A stretch of DNA of 7,293 nt from Candidatus Bathyarchaeota archaeon (lineage in GTDB: Archaea > Thermoproteota > Bathyarchaeia > TCS64). The first letter of the stretch is position 1. Each line of letters starts with the position of its first letter. The translations under genes and the position numbers were made by a program. Below are positions 1 to 6,255 of the stretch, one piece after another. The notes beneath the pieces were generated by a model. The model ran no database searches. It was not told the DNA's origin and worked only from the letters and a program-made list of their open reading frames with translations. Location of the stretch: the NCBI GenBank assembly GCA_026014515.1, contig JAOZIG010000355.1, forward strand, positions 1-7,293. The letters are read 5' to 3'.

Positions 1-1
1 A

Positions 2-574
2 AAGCGTGTAGCCGAACAGGTGGAAGCCATTATAACACCAACCCTCCAGTACGGATACTATCCCTCATTCACCGAATACCCGGGCTCAGTCACACTAAGC
101 CTAGAAACCAGCCAAAAAATGGTGGAAGAAATATGTGTAAGCCTCAGCAGGTATGGAGTAAGCAAGTTCTATGTGCTGAACACAGGCATCAGCACCAACT
201 ACGCTTTAAAACCAGCCAAGGAATCCCTTGCATCCAAGGGTATCACCATGTGGTACACTGATTTACATGAAGCAGAGGCAGGAACCGATGACCTACTGGA
301 ACAGGAGGGGGGCACTCACGCTGATGAATCCGAGACAAGCATGATGCTTTACATCAAACCAGATATAGTTGACATGAGCCGAACCGTTAAAGACTATCAT
401 CCCCTAGATGGTCGTGGATTAACCCGAGACCCAGAGAACAAAGAGGCTGGGGTTTACTCTGTGACCGGTATCTTTGGTGATCCTACGTTGGCTTCTGTTG
501 AGAAGGGTGAGGCTATTGTCGAGTCATTGGTCCAGTATCTGGTAAATGATATCACTAGACTAGCTCAACTATAG
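2..574 (+). CDS. Creatininase-family amidohydrolase, 5'-truncated
   Basis: The frame is already open at the window edge, so the start lies outside; about 190 C-terminal residues of a family usually near 240-260 are visible. The GTG at 20-22 is internal. Family signatures are the fPGT-like block (EYPGSVTLS), a strand ending in NTGISTN (179-199) where most members have NGHGGN, and HADESETS (317-340), matching the family HAxExETS block followed by a hydrophobic stretch and KPDIVDM. The superfamily holds metal-dependent amidohydrolases: creatinine amidohydrolase, the archaeal FAPy deformylase ArfB and the mycofactocin peptidase MftE. The N-terminal E-x-H and Asp metal ligands are outside the window. 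The usual histidine of NGHGGN is absent here, so the substrate and even activity are uncertain. The 3' end overlaps the convergent perR gene by 6 bases. Family assignment is confident; specific function is not. Confidence 0.85.
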   Translation, partial: KRVAEQVEAIITPTLQYGYYPSFTEYPGSVTLSLETSQKMVEEICVSLSRYGVSKFYVLNTGISTNYALKPAKESLASKGITMWYTDLHEAEAGTDDLLEQEGGTHADESETSMMLYIKPDIVDMSRTVKDYHPLDGRGLTRDPENKEAGVYSVTGIFGDPTLASVEKGEAIVESLVQYLVNDITRLAQL

Positions 575-1006
575 CCCTACGCTGTTTTCATGTTTCTGGC
601 ATGGCTTACACACGCCATAGATGTCGACACGTTGTCCTGTTATCTTGAAGCCTTTTCTTTCAGCGATCTTGTTTATTGATTCTTCAAGGCTTGGTTCCTC
701 TACGTCGATGATCTTTCCACAGTGTAGACATATCATGTTGATGTGAAGACTGATGTTGGGGTCATAGCGTGTTGTGCCGTTAAATGTGAGTTCGTTGAGG
801 AAGTTCATTTCCCTAAGTATGTGCAGTGTATTGTAGACTGTTGATAGGCTTACTGTTGGATGCAAACGTAGCACTTCCTCGTGGATAGTCTCTGCGGATG
901 GATGGTTTTTGCTTCGTAGAACTGTTTGGGCTATGGCGACCCTCTGTGGTGTTGCCTTGTATCCGCTGCTTCTTAGGGCGTCCACGATTCTTTTGTTTGG
1001 GTCCAA
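569..1006 (-). CDS. perR: PerR-type Fur-family peroxide/metal regulator
   Basis: A 145-residue Fur-family repressor, full length for the family. The N-terminal winged helix includes GYKATPQRVAI and the recognition helix SLSTVYNTLHIL (residues 53-64). The dimerisation domain carries the structural zinc site as CLHC (93-96) and CKPC (133-136). Aligned by eye to Bacillus PerR, the regulatory metal ligands are H35 (H37), D82 (D85, the PerR-type Asp rather than Fur-type Glu), H88 (H91) and D101 (D104); the H93 equivalent is N90. The two histidines oxidised by peroxide in Bacillus PerR are kept. The start is TTG (1004-1006): no ATG or GTG lies between it and the upstream in-frame stop, and the second residue onward matches the family. 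No clear ribosome site is seen, which suits a short leader or leaderless mRNA. It is divergent from katG, which it probably controls, and a palindrome lies just upstream of its start. Confidence 0.9.
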   Translation of the reverse strand: MDPNKRIVDALRSSGYKATPQRVAIAQTVLRSKNHPSAETIHEEVLRLHPTVSLSTVYNTLHILREMNFLNELTFNGTTRYDPNISLHINMICLHCGKIIDVEEPSLEESINKIAERKGFKITGQRVDIYGVCKPCQKHENSVGL

Positions 1007-1013
1007 TTTTAAC

Positions 1014-1039
1014 GAGTCATTATTAACTAGGAATAACTC
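1014..1039. promoter_or_regulatory. Imperfect 26-bp palindrome, candidate PerR operator
   Basis: The pattern is GAGTnATT-nn-TA-nn-TA-nn-AATnACTC, with 9 of 13 base pairs symmetric. It fills the perR-katG intergenic region, immediately upstream of the katG TATA-like element and 7 bases from the perR TTG. Size, AT-rich core and position fit a Fur/PerR dimer site controlling both genes, although the sequence is not the Bacillus PerR box. The binding protein is inferred from context. Confidence 0.55.
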
Positions 1040-1048
1040 TTAAATATT
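1040..1048. promoter_or_regulatory. TATA-like element of the divergent perR-katG promoter
   Basis: TTAAATATT lies about 45 bases before the katG ATG, predicting a start of transcription near 1068 and a roughly 20-base leader holding the katG ribosome site. Read on the other strand (AATATTTAA), it is about 35-40 bases before the perR TTG, giving a short leader. One AT-rich element could therefore serve both directions. It abuts the palindrome at 1014-1039. Confidence 0.45.
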
Positions 1049-1075
1049 CTCCATTTTTAGGTTTTACTTGATTTT

Positions 1076-1080
1076 AGGAG
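1076..1080 (+). promoter_or_regulatory. katG ribosome binding site that fixes the start
   Basis: AGGAG sits 8 bases before the ATG at 1089. This favours ATG 1089 over the in-frame TTG at 1068, which precedes the ribosome site. Confidence 0.75.
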
Positions 1081-1088
1081 TATTACTT

Positions 1089-3266
1089 ATGAAAGAAGAA
1101 AAGAAACCAATGATAACTTCAGGTGCTCGGGGAACATCAACACGAGACTGGTGGCCAAACCAGATAAACCTGAAAATATTACACCAACACTCCGCTAAGT
1201 CCAACCCCATGGACAAGGAGTATAACTACGCAGAAGAATTCAAGAAACTCGACCTAGAGGCAGTGAAGAAAGACCTCTTTGCATTAATGACAGACTCACA
1301 GGACTGGTGGCCCGCCGACTACGGTCACTATGGAGGATTATTCATACGCATGGCTTGGCACAGCGCAGGCACCTATCGAACCGGTGACGGCAGAGGCGGA
1401 GCAGGCTCAGGTTCACAGCGTCTAGCGCCTCTCAACAGTTGGCCTGATAACGCAAACCTCGACAAGGCACGTAGATTGCTTTGGCCTATCAAGCAAAAGT
1501 ATGGTAGGAAAATCTCATGGGCTGACTTGATGATTCTCGCAGGCACCTGCGCAATAGAGTCAATGGGTCTCAAGCCCTTTGGTTATGCTGGTGGACGTGA
1601 GGATGTTTGGGAGCCTGAAGAGGATGTTTACTGGGGCGAGGAAAGCGAGTGGCTGGGTGACAAACGCTACTCAGGTGACCGTGAGCTCGATAATCCATTA
1701 GCTTCCGTCCAGATGGGTTTGATCTATGTCAACCCAGAAGGACCAAACGGCAAACCTGATCCAGTTGCATCGGGCCGTGACATCAGAGAGACATTCTCAC
1801 GAATGGCGATGAACGACGAGGAAACCGTTGCACTCATCGCTGGAGGACACACCTTTGGCAAAATGCATGGCGCAGGCGATGCTAAACATATGGGTCCTGA
1901 GCCAGAGGCAGCGGGAATCGAGGAGCAGGGTCTTGGATGGAGAAGCACCCATGGTACAGGTAAGGGTGATGATGCCATCACCAGCGGGTTAGAAGGTCCT
2001 TGGACACCGAACCCAATCAAATGGGATATGGGATACTTCGATATGCTGTTTGGATATGATTGGGAGCTTACAAAGAGCCCAGCAGGAGCACATCAGTGGA
2101 TACCAAAGAATCTCGCTGAGAAGAACTATGCGCCAGCCGCTCACGATCCATCAAAACGAGTGTCACCTGTAATGACCACCGCGGATATGGCGTTGAAGAT
2201 GGACCCCATCTATGAACCCATTTCAAGACGCTTCCATGCAAACCCAGACATGTTTGCAGACGCCTTCGCTAGGGCTTGGTTCAAACTTACACACCGCGAT
2301 ATGGGACCAAAAACACGCTACCTTGGACCAGATGTTCCTGAGGAGGAGTTAATCTGGCAAGACCCCATACCAAAAGTTGACCACAAGCTAGTCGATGAGA
2401 AAGACATAGCGGAGTTAAAGAAGAAGATACTTGCCTCTGGGTTATCTGTCTCAGAGCTAGTCTACACTGCTTGGTCTTCAGCTTCTACTTTCCGTGGCTC
2501 AGACAAGCGTGGAGGTGCAAACGGGGCACGTATCCGCTTGGCGCCACAGAAGGATTGGAAGGTAAACCAGCCAAAGCAGTTGGAGAAGGTTCTAAAGACA
2601 CTTGAAGGAGTCCAGAAGGAGTTTAACAAGAAGCAGAAAAACGGTAAGAAGATTTCTCTAGCCGACTTGATAGTACTGGGTGGATGTGCAGGCGTCGAGC
2701 AAGCGGCAAAGAATGCGGGTCACGATGTGACTGTTCCATTTACTGCGGGTCGTATGGATGCCCTACAGGAGCAAACTGATGTTGATTCCTTCTCTGTACT
2801 TGAACCAGTTGCGGACGGGTTCCGTAACTATCTCAAACAGAAATACGCGGTATCCGCAGAAGAACTATTGGTTGATCGGGCGCAACAGCTTACGCTTTCT
2901 GCTCCTGAGATGACTGTTCTCGTTGGCGGTATGCGTGTATTGAACGCCAACTTTGGTAAGTCCAAACACGGTGTATTCACCAAGAAACCCGAGAGACTCA
3001 CAAATGAGTTCTTTGTGAATCTCCTCGACATGAGTACAGAGTGGAAGAAATCATCCAGTGATGAAGATGTCTTTGAGGGTTATGACCGTGCAACCGGTAA
3101 ACACAAGTGGACGGGTACAAGGGTCGATCTCATCTTTGGTTCAAACAGCCAGCTCAGAGCCATCGCAGAGGTTTATGGAAGCTATGACGCAGAAGCAAAG
3201 TTCCTAAAGGACTTTGTTGCGGCGTGGGACAAGGTGATGAACCTTGACCGCTTCGACCTCCAGTAA
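1089..3266 (+). CDS. katG: Bifunctional catalase-peroxidase KatG
   Basis: Class I haem peroxidase of 725 residues, the normal family length, with a haem-binding N-terminal half and a degenerate C-terminal repeat. It disproportionates hydrogen peroxide and has peroxidase activity. The distal pocket is R87, W90 and H91 (IRMAWHSAGTYR). The Met-Tyr-Trp adduct needed for catalase activity can form from W90, Y213 (MGLIYVNPEGP) and M239 (FSRMAMND). The proximal side has H254 (AGGHTFGKMHGAG), W305 and D366, and the mobile arginine is R403 (THRDMGP). These match Mycobacterium W107/Y229/M255, H270/W321/D381 and R418. No signal peptide is seen, so it is cytosolic. The ATG is chosen because AGGAG lies 8 bases upstream. 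It is divergent from perR, which implies peroxide induction. KatG is patchy in archaea and probably of bacterial origin, but its base composition resembles the neighbours, so any transfer is not recent. Confidence 0.98.
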   Translation: MKEEKKPMITSGARGTSTRDWWPNQINLKILHQHSAKSNPMDKEYNYAEEFKKLDLEAVKKDLFALMTDSQDWWPADYGHYGGLFIRMAWHSAGTYRTGDGRGGAGSGSQRLAPLNSWPDNANLDKARRLLWPIKQKYGRKISWADLMILAGTCAIESMGLKPFGYAGGREDVWEPEEDVYWGEESEWLGDKRYSGDRELDNPLASVQMGLIYVNPEGPNGKPDPVASGRDIRETFSRMAMNDEETVALIAGGHTFGKMHGAGDAKHMGPEPEAAGIEEQGLGWRSTHGTGKGDDAITSGLEGPWTPNPIKWDMGYFDMLFGYDWELTKSPAGAHQWIPKNLAEKNYAPAAHDPSKRVSPVMTTADMALKMDPIYEPISRRFHANPDMFADAFARAWFKLTHRDMGPKTRYLGPDVPEEELIWQDPIPKVDHKLVDEKDIAELKKKILASGLSVSELVYTAWSSASTFRGSDKRGGANGARIRLAPQKDWKVNQPKQLEKVLKTLEGVQKEFNKKQKNGKKISLADLIVLGGCAGVEQAAKNAGHDVTVPFTAGRMDALQEQTDVDSFSVLEPVADGFRNYLKQKYAVSAEELLVDRAQQLTLSAPEMTVLVGGMRVLNANFGKSKHGVFTKKPERLTNEFFVNLLDMSTEWKKSSSDEDVFEGYDRATGKHKWTGTRVDLIFGSNSQLRAIAEVYGSYDAEAKFLKDFVAAWDKVMNLDRFDLQ

Positions 3267-3276
3267 TCATCTATTC

Positions 3277-3298
3277 TTTCTTTTTATCCAATTTTTTT
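3277..3298 (+). terminator. Poly-T terminator after katG
   Basis: Within 35 bases of the katG stop are two T-tracts, TTTCTTTTT (3277-3285) and TTTTTTT (3292-3298), without a strong hairpin. This is the usual form of an archaeal intrinsic terminator. The convergent zupT gene begins its stop region 16 bases further on. No equivalent T-run is visible for zupT on the other strand. Confidence 0.6.
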
Positions 3299-3313
3299 AG
3301 TGATGTATAGTTA

Positions 3314-4123
3314 TTAGGCGAATAATAGCAGACTCAACGCCATGACCATCATACCCGCTACTAGCCCATAGATGGCAATGTGATGCTCGCCAAACTTCTC
3401 TGCAGTAGGTAGCAGCTCATCCAACGAGATAAACACCATAATCCCCGCGACAGCTGCAAACAATAACCCAAACAAGGCACCGCTAAGATACCTGTACAGG
3501 AAAATATACCCAATGAATGCGCCTATGGGCTCTGATAACCCCGAGGCAAAGGAATAGAATAACGACTTTTTCCTATCCTGAGTGGCATAATAGATGGGTA
3601 CAGCTACAGCGATCCCTTCCGGGATATTGTGAATAGCGATTGCTATGGCTATGCTTACCCCGAGGCTGGGGTCTTGTAATGCGCTAACGAATGTTGCTAT
3701 TCCCTCTGGGAAGTTGTGTATTCCTATGGCTAGTGCAGAGAATAATCCCATTCTCATGAGGTCTGTTGTATCTGCCTCCTCTGGGCAATCCAAGTCATCA
3801 AGGCTGCATAGTTCATGGGGGTTATCAGCTGCTGGTATGAGCTTGTCTATTAACCCGATTATAGCCATACCTGCGAAGAACGCGATAACGGTATACCAGT
3901 ACCCCGTTGTTGCACCGAGATCCGCAGTCAATGCATCCTTGGCTTTAGCGAATATCTCGACCATGGATACGTAGATCATGACGCCTGCGCTGAACCCAAG
4001 TGAGGCGCTCAGGAACTTGGGGTTGATCTTCTTATAGACAAAGGCGATGACGCTACCTATCCCTGTTGATAGCCCAGCGAATAACGTCAAACTGAAAGCA
4101 AACAGGACTCCGGAAACCGCCAT
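3314..4123 (-). CDS. zupT: ZIP-family divalent metal transporter, ZupT-like
   Basis: A 269-residue polytopic membrane protein with about eight hydrophobic segments, close in length to bacterial ZupT (about 257). ZIP transporters move Zn, Fe, Mn or related divalent ions into the cytoplasm. The two signature metal-site helices are intact: IGIHNFPEG (H136, N137, E140) and IAIHNIPEG (H165, N166, E169). SGLSEP (194-199) and LDELLP (234-239) complete the ZupT-type core. The variable loop before the first signature is acidic and Cys/His-containing (NPHELCSLDDLDC, 101-113) and could be a metal-sensing loop. The start is the ATG at 4121-4123; no strong ribosome site is seen. TTTATC about 30 bases upstream (near 4153-4158) may be its TATA box. 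It is convergent with katG. Metal supply for the peroxide response is plausible by proximity only; the ion specificity cannot be read from the sequence. Confidence 0.93.
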   Translation of the reverse strand: MAVSGVLFAFSLTLFAGLSTGIGSVIAFVYKKINPKFLSASLGFSAGVMIYVSMVEIFAKAKDALTADLGATTGYWYTVIAFFAGMAIIGLIDKLIPAADNPHELCSLDDLDCPEEADTTDLMRMGLFSALAIGIHNFPEGIATFVSALQDPSLGVSIAIAIAIHNIPEGIAVAVPIYYATQDRKKSLFYSFASGLSEPIGAFIGYIFLYRYLSGALFGLLFAAVAGIMVFISLDELLPTAEKFGEHHIAIYGLVAGMMVMALSLLLFA

Positions 4124-4213
4124 ATACTATTCATGGTGCCGTGAGTAAAAAAGAGATAAACCCATGGTAGGCGTCGATTTCTTGGTAATTTTTTTCATGT
4201 ATAAGAAATTGTT

Positions 4214-4257
4214 ATTACTGGTAATTATAATGTAAATTGTAGATAAATCATAAGGTG
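4214..4257 (+). promoter_or_regulatory. Promoter and ribosome site of the CPBP protease gene
   Basis: TTATAAT at 4225-4231 is a good TATA candidate, predicting transcription from about 4250. AAGGTG (4252-4257) then lies 6 bases before ATG 4264. A short exact palindrome ATTAC-TG-GTAAT (4214-4225) touches the TATA box and could be an operator. The half-site TGGTAATT also occurs at 4183-4190. No regulator is identified. Confidence 0.45.
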
Positions 4258-4263
4258 TATGAG

Positions 4264-5076
4264 ATGAGTGAAAACAGGCAAGACACTCGAAACCTTATCC
4301 TTTACTTCATAATCGCATACGGATTCACATGGATGTTCTGGATACCCGAAGTCTATGCCATGCGCGGAACACTAGGATCAGGACCCCTTGTAGACTTCAT
4401 ACTATCATCAAACAACCCAGCAGCGTGGGGGCCTTTTGTTGCAGCGTTTATTCTAGCCTATCTGAATGAGGGCTTTGATGGAATGGTCAAGTTACTAAAA
4501 CGCGGAGTTGATGTTGGCTTCCCGAAGATATGGTGGCTTCCAACCATACTACTCTATCCGTTGATTTGTGGTGGGGCTTTATTCATAGCAGGTATGTTGG
4601 GTGAGGCTATCCCTGAGCTTGTCTGGGTTAATGATCCCATGTTTATCGTTGTTACCTTCTTCACAATATTGTTGACTGGTGGGCCTCTTCAGGAGGAGTT
4701 TGGGTGGAGGGGATACGCGTTACCTCGGCTGCAGACACGGTTCAATGCTCTTGTCTCAAGCATTATTTTGGGTGTGATGTGGTCCTTGTGGCATCTTCCA
4801 TATTTCTATATTGGCTCAGAGTCTGGATACCAGTACCTCTGGGGACATATGATCTCAGCAGTAATCATCTCTATCATCATGACTTGGCTATACAACAACA
4901 CTGGAGGCAGCATCCTCGTAGCATTACTCACCCATAACATGTTCAACGTCTCAAACATCATATTCCCTGCGCTTGAGACCCAGATGGGCAGTCTCTTCTA
5001 TCTCGTGTTTATGTTCTTGTCAGCGATAATCGTGTTAGTGGTGTGGAAGCCGAAAAGATTGGTTCGGGGGACCTAG
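4264..5076 (+). CDS. CPBP-family (Rce1/CAAX-type) intramembrane protease
   Basis: A 270-residue membrane protein with about eight hydrophobic segments. The three CPBP/Abi signature motifs are present in order: QEEFGWRGY (E144, E145, R149), the helix ending WSLWHLP (H177), and LLTHNMFN (H224, N228). These glutamates and histidines form the glutamate-protease site of the archaeal Rce1 homologue. The family includes eukaryotic Rce1, which removes the last three residues of prenylated CAAX proteins, and many prokaryotic members of unknown substrate, some linked to bacteriocin self-immunity. An in-frame GTG at 4255 overlaps the AAGGTG ribosome site, so ATG 4264 is preferred. Its stop is interlocked with that of the convergent methyltransferase-like gene in one CTAG. 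The family is confident; the substrate is unknown, and no CAAX-ending protein occurs in this window. Confidence 0.92.
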   Translation: MSENRQDTRNLILYFIIAYGFTWMFWIPEVYAMRGTLGSGPLVDFILSSNNPAAWGPFVAAFILAYLNEGFDGMVKLLKRGVDVGFPKIWWLPTILLYPLICGGALFIAGMLGEAIPELVWVNDPMFIVVTFFTILLTGGPLQEEFGWRGYALPRLQTRFNALVSSIILGVMWSLWHLPYFYIGSESGYQYLWGHMISAVIISIIMTWLYNNTGGSILVALLTHNMFNVSNIIFPALETQMGSLFYLVFMFLSAIIVLVVWKPKRLVRGT

Positions 5077-5558
5077 TTTTTTAGGCGTCTGATGATGCCT
5101 GTGACGAAGTTCAACGCCGGAACCTTCTCCATATACTCTCTATACGGCTCACCGAACTTCTCAATCAATCGTTTATCCGCTGGTCCCACCTCTGAGGCAT
5201 AAACGATTGATGCAATTATCCCAGCGACAACACTGTATGGGTGCTGAGAAATCAGCATCATTCCTAGACAGATGAGAACCCCCGCGAGAAACTGGGGGTG
5301 CCTAACTATGCTATAGACACCAGTTTTTACGAGTTTTGATGTATTCACATAGCTTTGGTTTTCTGGTACTCCGCCTTTCTTCTTGAACTCGTACATTGGG
5401 AGCCACCCGAATATCGCTGATACCCAGAGAACCAGCCAACCTAGGTTTGTAACCCATGCCATGTCTAGGTTGTTGTAGTATCGCCATGATAGGTAGAACT
5501 GGTACAGCATCAGAGGCGTGTATATGACGGCTCTGGCCACATCCTGTCGCTCCATCAT
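5073..5558 (-). CDS. Isoprenylcysteine/phospholipid methyltransferase-like membrane protein
   Basis: A 161-residue membrane protein with four or so hydrophobic segments. The C-terminal half has the ICMT/PEMT signature: KTGVYSIVRHPQF (residues 78-90, with the RHP of the S-adenosylmethionine site), then a hydrophobic hairpin, then RLIEKFGEPYREYMEKVP (130-147). Members methylate prenyl-cysteine carboxyl groups (Ste14), phosphatidylethanolamine or other small hydrophobic substrates. The first ATG of an ATG-ATG pair is taken as the start, with weak GAGAG upstream. It overlaps the convergent CPBP gene by 4 bases. The pairing with an Rce1-like protease recalls CAAX-protein processing, but this family is widespread and the substrate is unknown. 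Confidence 0.85.
   Translation of the reverse strand: MMERQDVARAVIYTPLMLYQFYLSWRYYNNLDMAWVTNLGWLVLWVSAIFGWLPMYEFKKKGGVPENQSYVNTSKLVKTGVYSIVRHPQFLAGVLICLGMMLISQHPYSVVAGIIASIVYASEVGPADKRLIEKFGEPYREYMEKVPALNFVTGIIRRLKN
5077..5082 (+). terminator. T6 tract directly after the CPBP stop
   Basis: TTTTTT follows the CPBP stop codon with no gap, the likely archaeal-type terminator for that gene. On the opposite strand the same bases encode the last Lys-Asn codons of the methyltransferase-like protein. Confidence 0.4.
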
Positions 5559-5666
5559 GTAATTCTCTCGGGTCTGGTATATCTTGGTTTATGAAAAGAT
5601 GTACAAGTCACGTTTTGTGAGTATCTTTGATGATTAGACTTGTTGATTATACTAGTTGAGTCGAGG

Positions 5667-5672
5667 TTATAA
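5667..5672 (+). promoter_or_regulatory. TATA-like box of the coiled-coil gene
   Basis: TTATAA centred about 26-32 bases before ATG 5696 and 5702 predicts transcription starting at or within a few bases of the start codon, so the mRNA may be leaderless. This supports the downstream small gene as real. The region 5559-5666 contains no other gene that I can see. Confidence 0.4.
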
Positions 5673-5695
5673 GCATAAAATCGGTGCAAGTCTTG

Positions 5696-5911
5696 ATGAA
5701 AATGATGACCCAACAAGTATTCCACCAAGGAACTATGGGAAAGGAAACAGAGTCAAACAATATTAATGAAAAGATCAACGAGTTGACCCGTAGCGTCCAA
5801 CAGGTCTACAAGTATGAGCTTCTCACAACCAACCAGTACCTGCAACAAATGGAGCTAGTACTAGAGATATTCAACGAACTGTCAACCCAAATAGCAGAAC
5901 AAAACCAGTAG
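5696..5911 (+). CDS. Small coiled-coil protein of unknown function
   Basis: I do not recognise the family. The 71-residue protein is hydrophilic, without membrane segments or cysteines. Residues about 22-66 (from NNINEKINEL to the C-terminal region with ELSTQIAEQ) show heptad-like spacing of Ile, Leu, Val and Tyr among polar residues, as in a dimeric coiled coil. The N-terminus is rich in Met, Gln and Thr. The start is ATG 5696 or, two codons later, ATG 5702; an in-frame GTG at 5684 is less likely given the promoter position, although GGTG (5683-5686) could instead act as a ribosome site. Its stop lies one base from the restored end of the convergent membrane protein. The gene could be an adaptor for that protein, but nothing shows this. 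It is judged real from promoter fit, heptads and gene packing. Confidence 0.6.
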   Translation: MKMMTQQVFHQGTMGKETESNNINEKINELTRSVQQVYKYELLTTNQYLQQMELVLEIFNELSTQIAEQNQ

Positions 5912-5912
5912 A

Positions 5913-6195
5913 CTAGACTGGCTGAGCGTTCTCGATGTCTCGTACAAGCCCACCAAATATTATTAACAGAATCGGTATGAACAGGCTTGGGATAAAATGA
6001 TTGCATATAGGTAAAGTCCTCTGGCGTACTGTATCTAGGTCCCATGGTGCTGACTACATACAAATTTGTGGTGATATTACCTTGACGAATCTCAATAACC
6101 CCGACGATAATGCCTGTTAATCCACATAGAACCCCAAAACATGCTACAACAAGCCTGATTTCATTGATCTGGGGGGTTTCAAAGATATTTTTCAT
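5913..6195 (-). CDS. Small two-helix membrane protein, frameshifted
   Basis: Unrecognised family. From ATG 6193-6195 the frame encodes MKNIFETPQINEI, a first membrane helix (RLVVACFGVLCGLTGIIVGVI) and a polar loop ending PEDFTYMQ. The same frame then loses protein character. One base over, the sequence continues as PSLFIPILLIIFGGLV, an obvious second membrane helix, then RDIENAQPV and a TAG at 5913-5915. Removing one base from the AAAA run at 5994-5997 (+ strand) joins the two as FTYMQ-SF-IPSLF. The restored protein is about 93 residues and ends one base from the neighbouring gene. The unshifted frame would instead run on to 5806, overlapping that gene by 106 bases. The break may be a sequencing error or a recent mutation. 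Both termini are probably on the same membrane side. Confidence 0.65.
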
Positions 6196-6200
6196 TATTT

Positions 6201-6208
6201 TTTATATA
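6201..6208 (+). promoter_or_regulatory. Consensus archaeal TATA box of the DUF4177 gene
   Basis: TTTATATA matches the archaeal consensus exactly. It predicts transcription near 6228-6232 and a leader of about 25 bases. GGTGGTG at 6245-6251 is a ribosome site 4 bases before ATG 6256. The box lies only 5 bases from the start codon of the divergent membrane-protein gene, too close to drive it, so TBP bound here could interfere with that gene. Confidence 0.65.
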
Positions 6209-6255
6209 GAATCTTTTATCATCGCTTCTCTATAACTCTAATTTGGTGGTGAAAT

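Noticed and set aside
601..618. Short hairpin ATGGC / GCCAT near the perR 3' end
   Set aside because: Only five base pairs inside conserved zinc-site codons, with no T-tract in position to act as a terminator.
1373..3031. Three open frames antisense to katG (1373-1573, 1724-2020, 2828-3031)
   Set aside because: katG is unambiguous across the whole stretch and these translations show no domain character; they are codon shadows.
3645..3974. Open frame on the + strand inside zupT
   Set aside because: It runs antisense through the conserved ZIP core and has no family features or promoter.
4704..4937. Open frame on the + strand inside the CPBP gene
   Set aside because: It overlaps the conserved catalytic motifs in another frame; no independent support.
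5603..5643. Inverted repeat ACAAGTC / GACTTGT upstream of the coiled-coil gene
   Set aside because: Seven-base arms with a 27-base gap and mismatched flanks; expected by chance in AT-rich DNA and not placed near a promoter element.
5806..5912. Continuation of the membrane-protein frame on the - strand to 5806
   Set aside because: The residues lose hydrophobic organisation, overlap the coiled-coil gene by over 100 bases, and a real second helix is found in the adjacent frame.
5985..6005. Programmed frameshifting as the explanation for the broken membrane gene
   Set aside because: No recognisable slippery heptamer or downstream structure; a one-base error in the A4 run is simpler.
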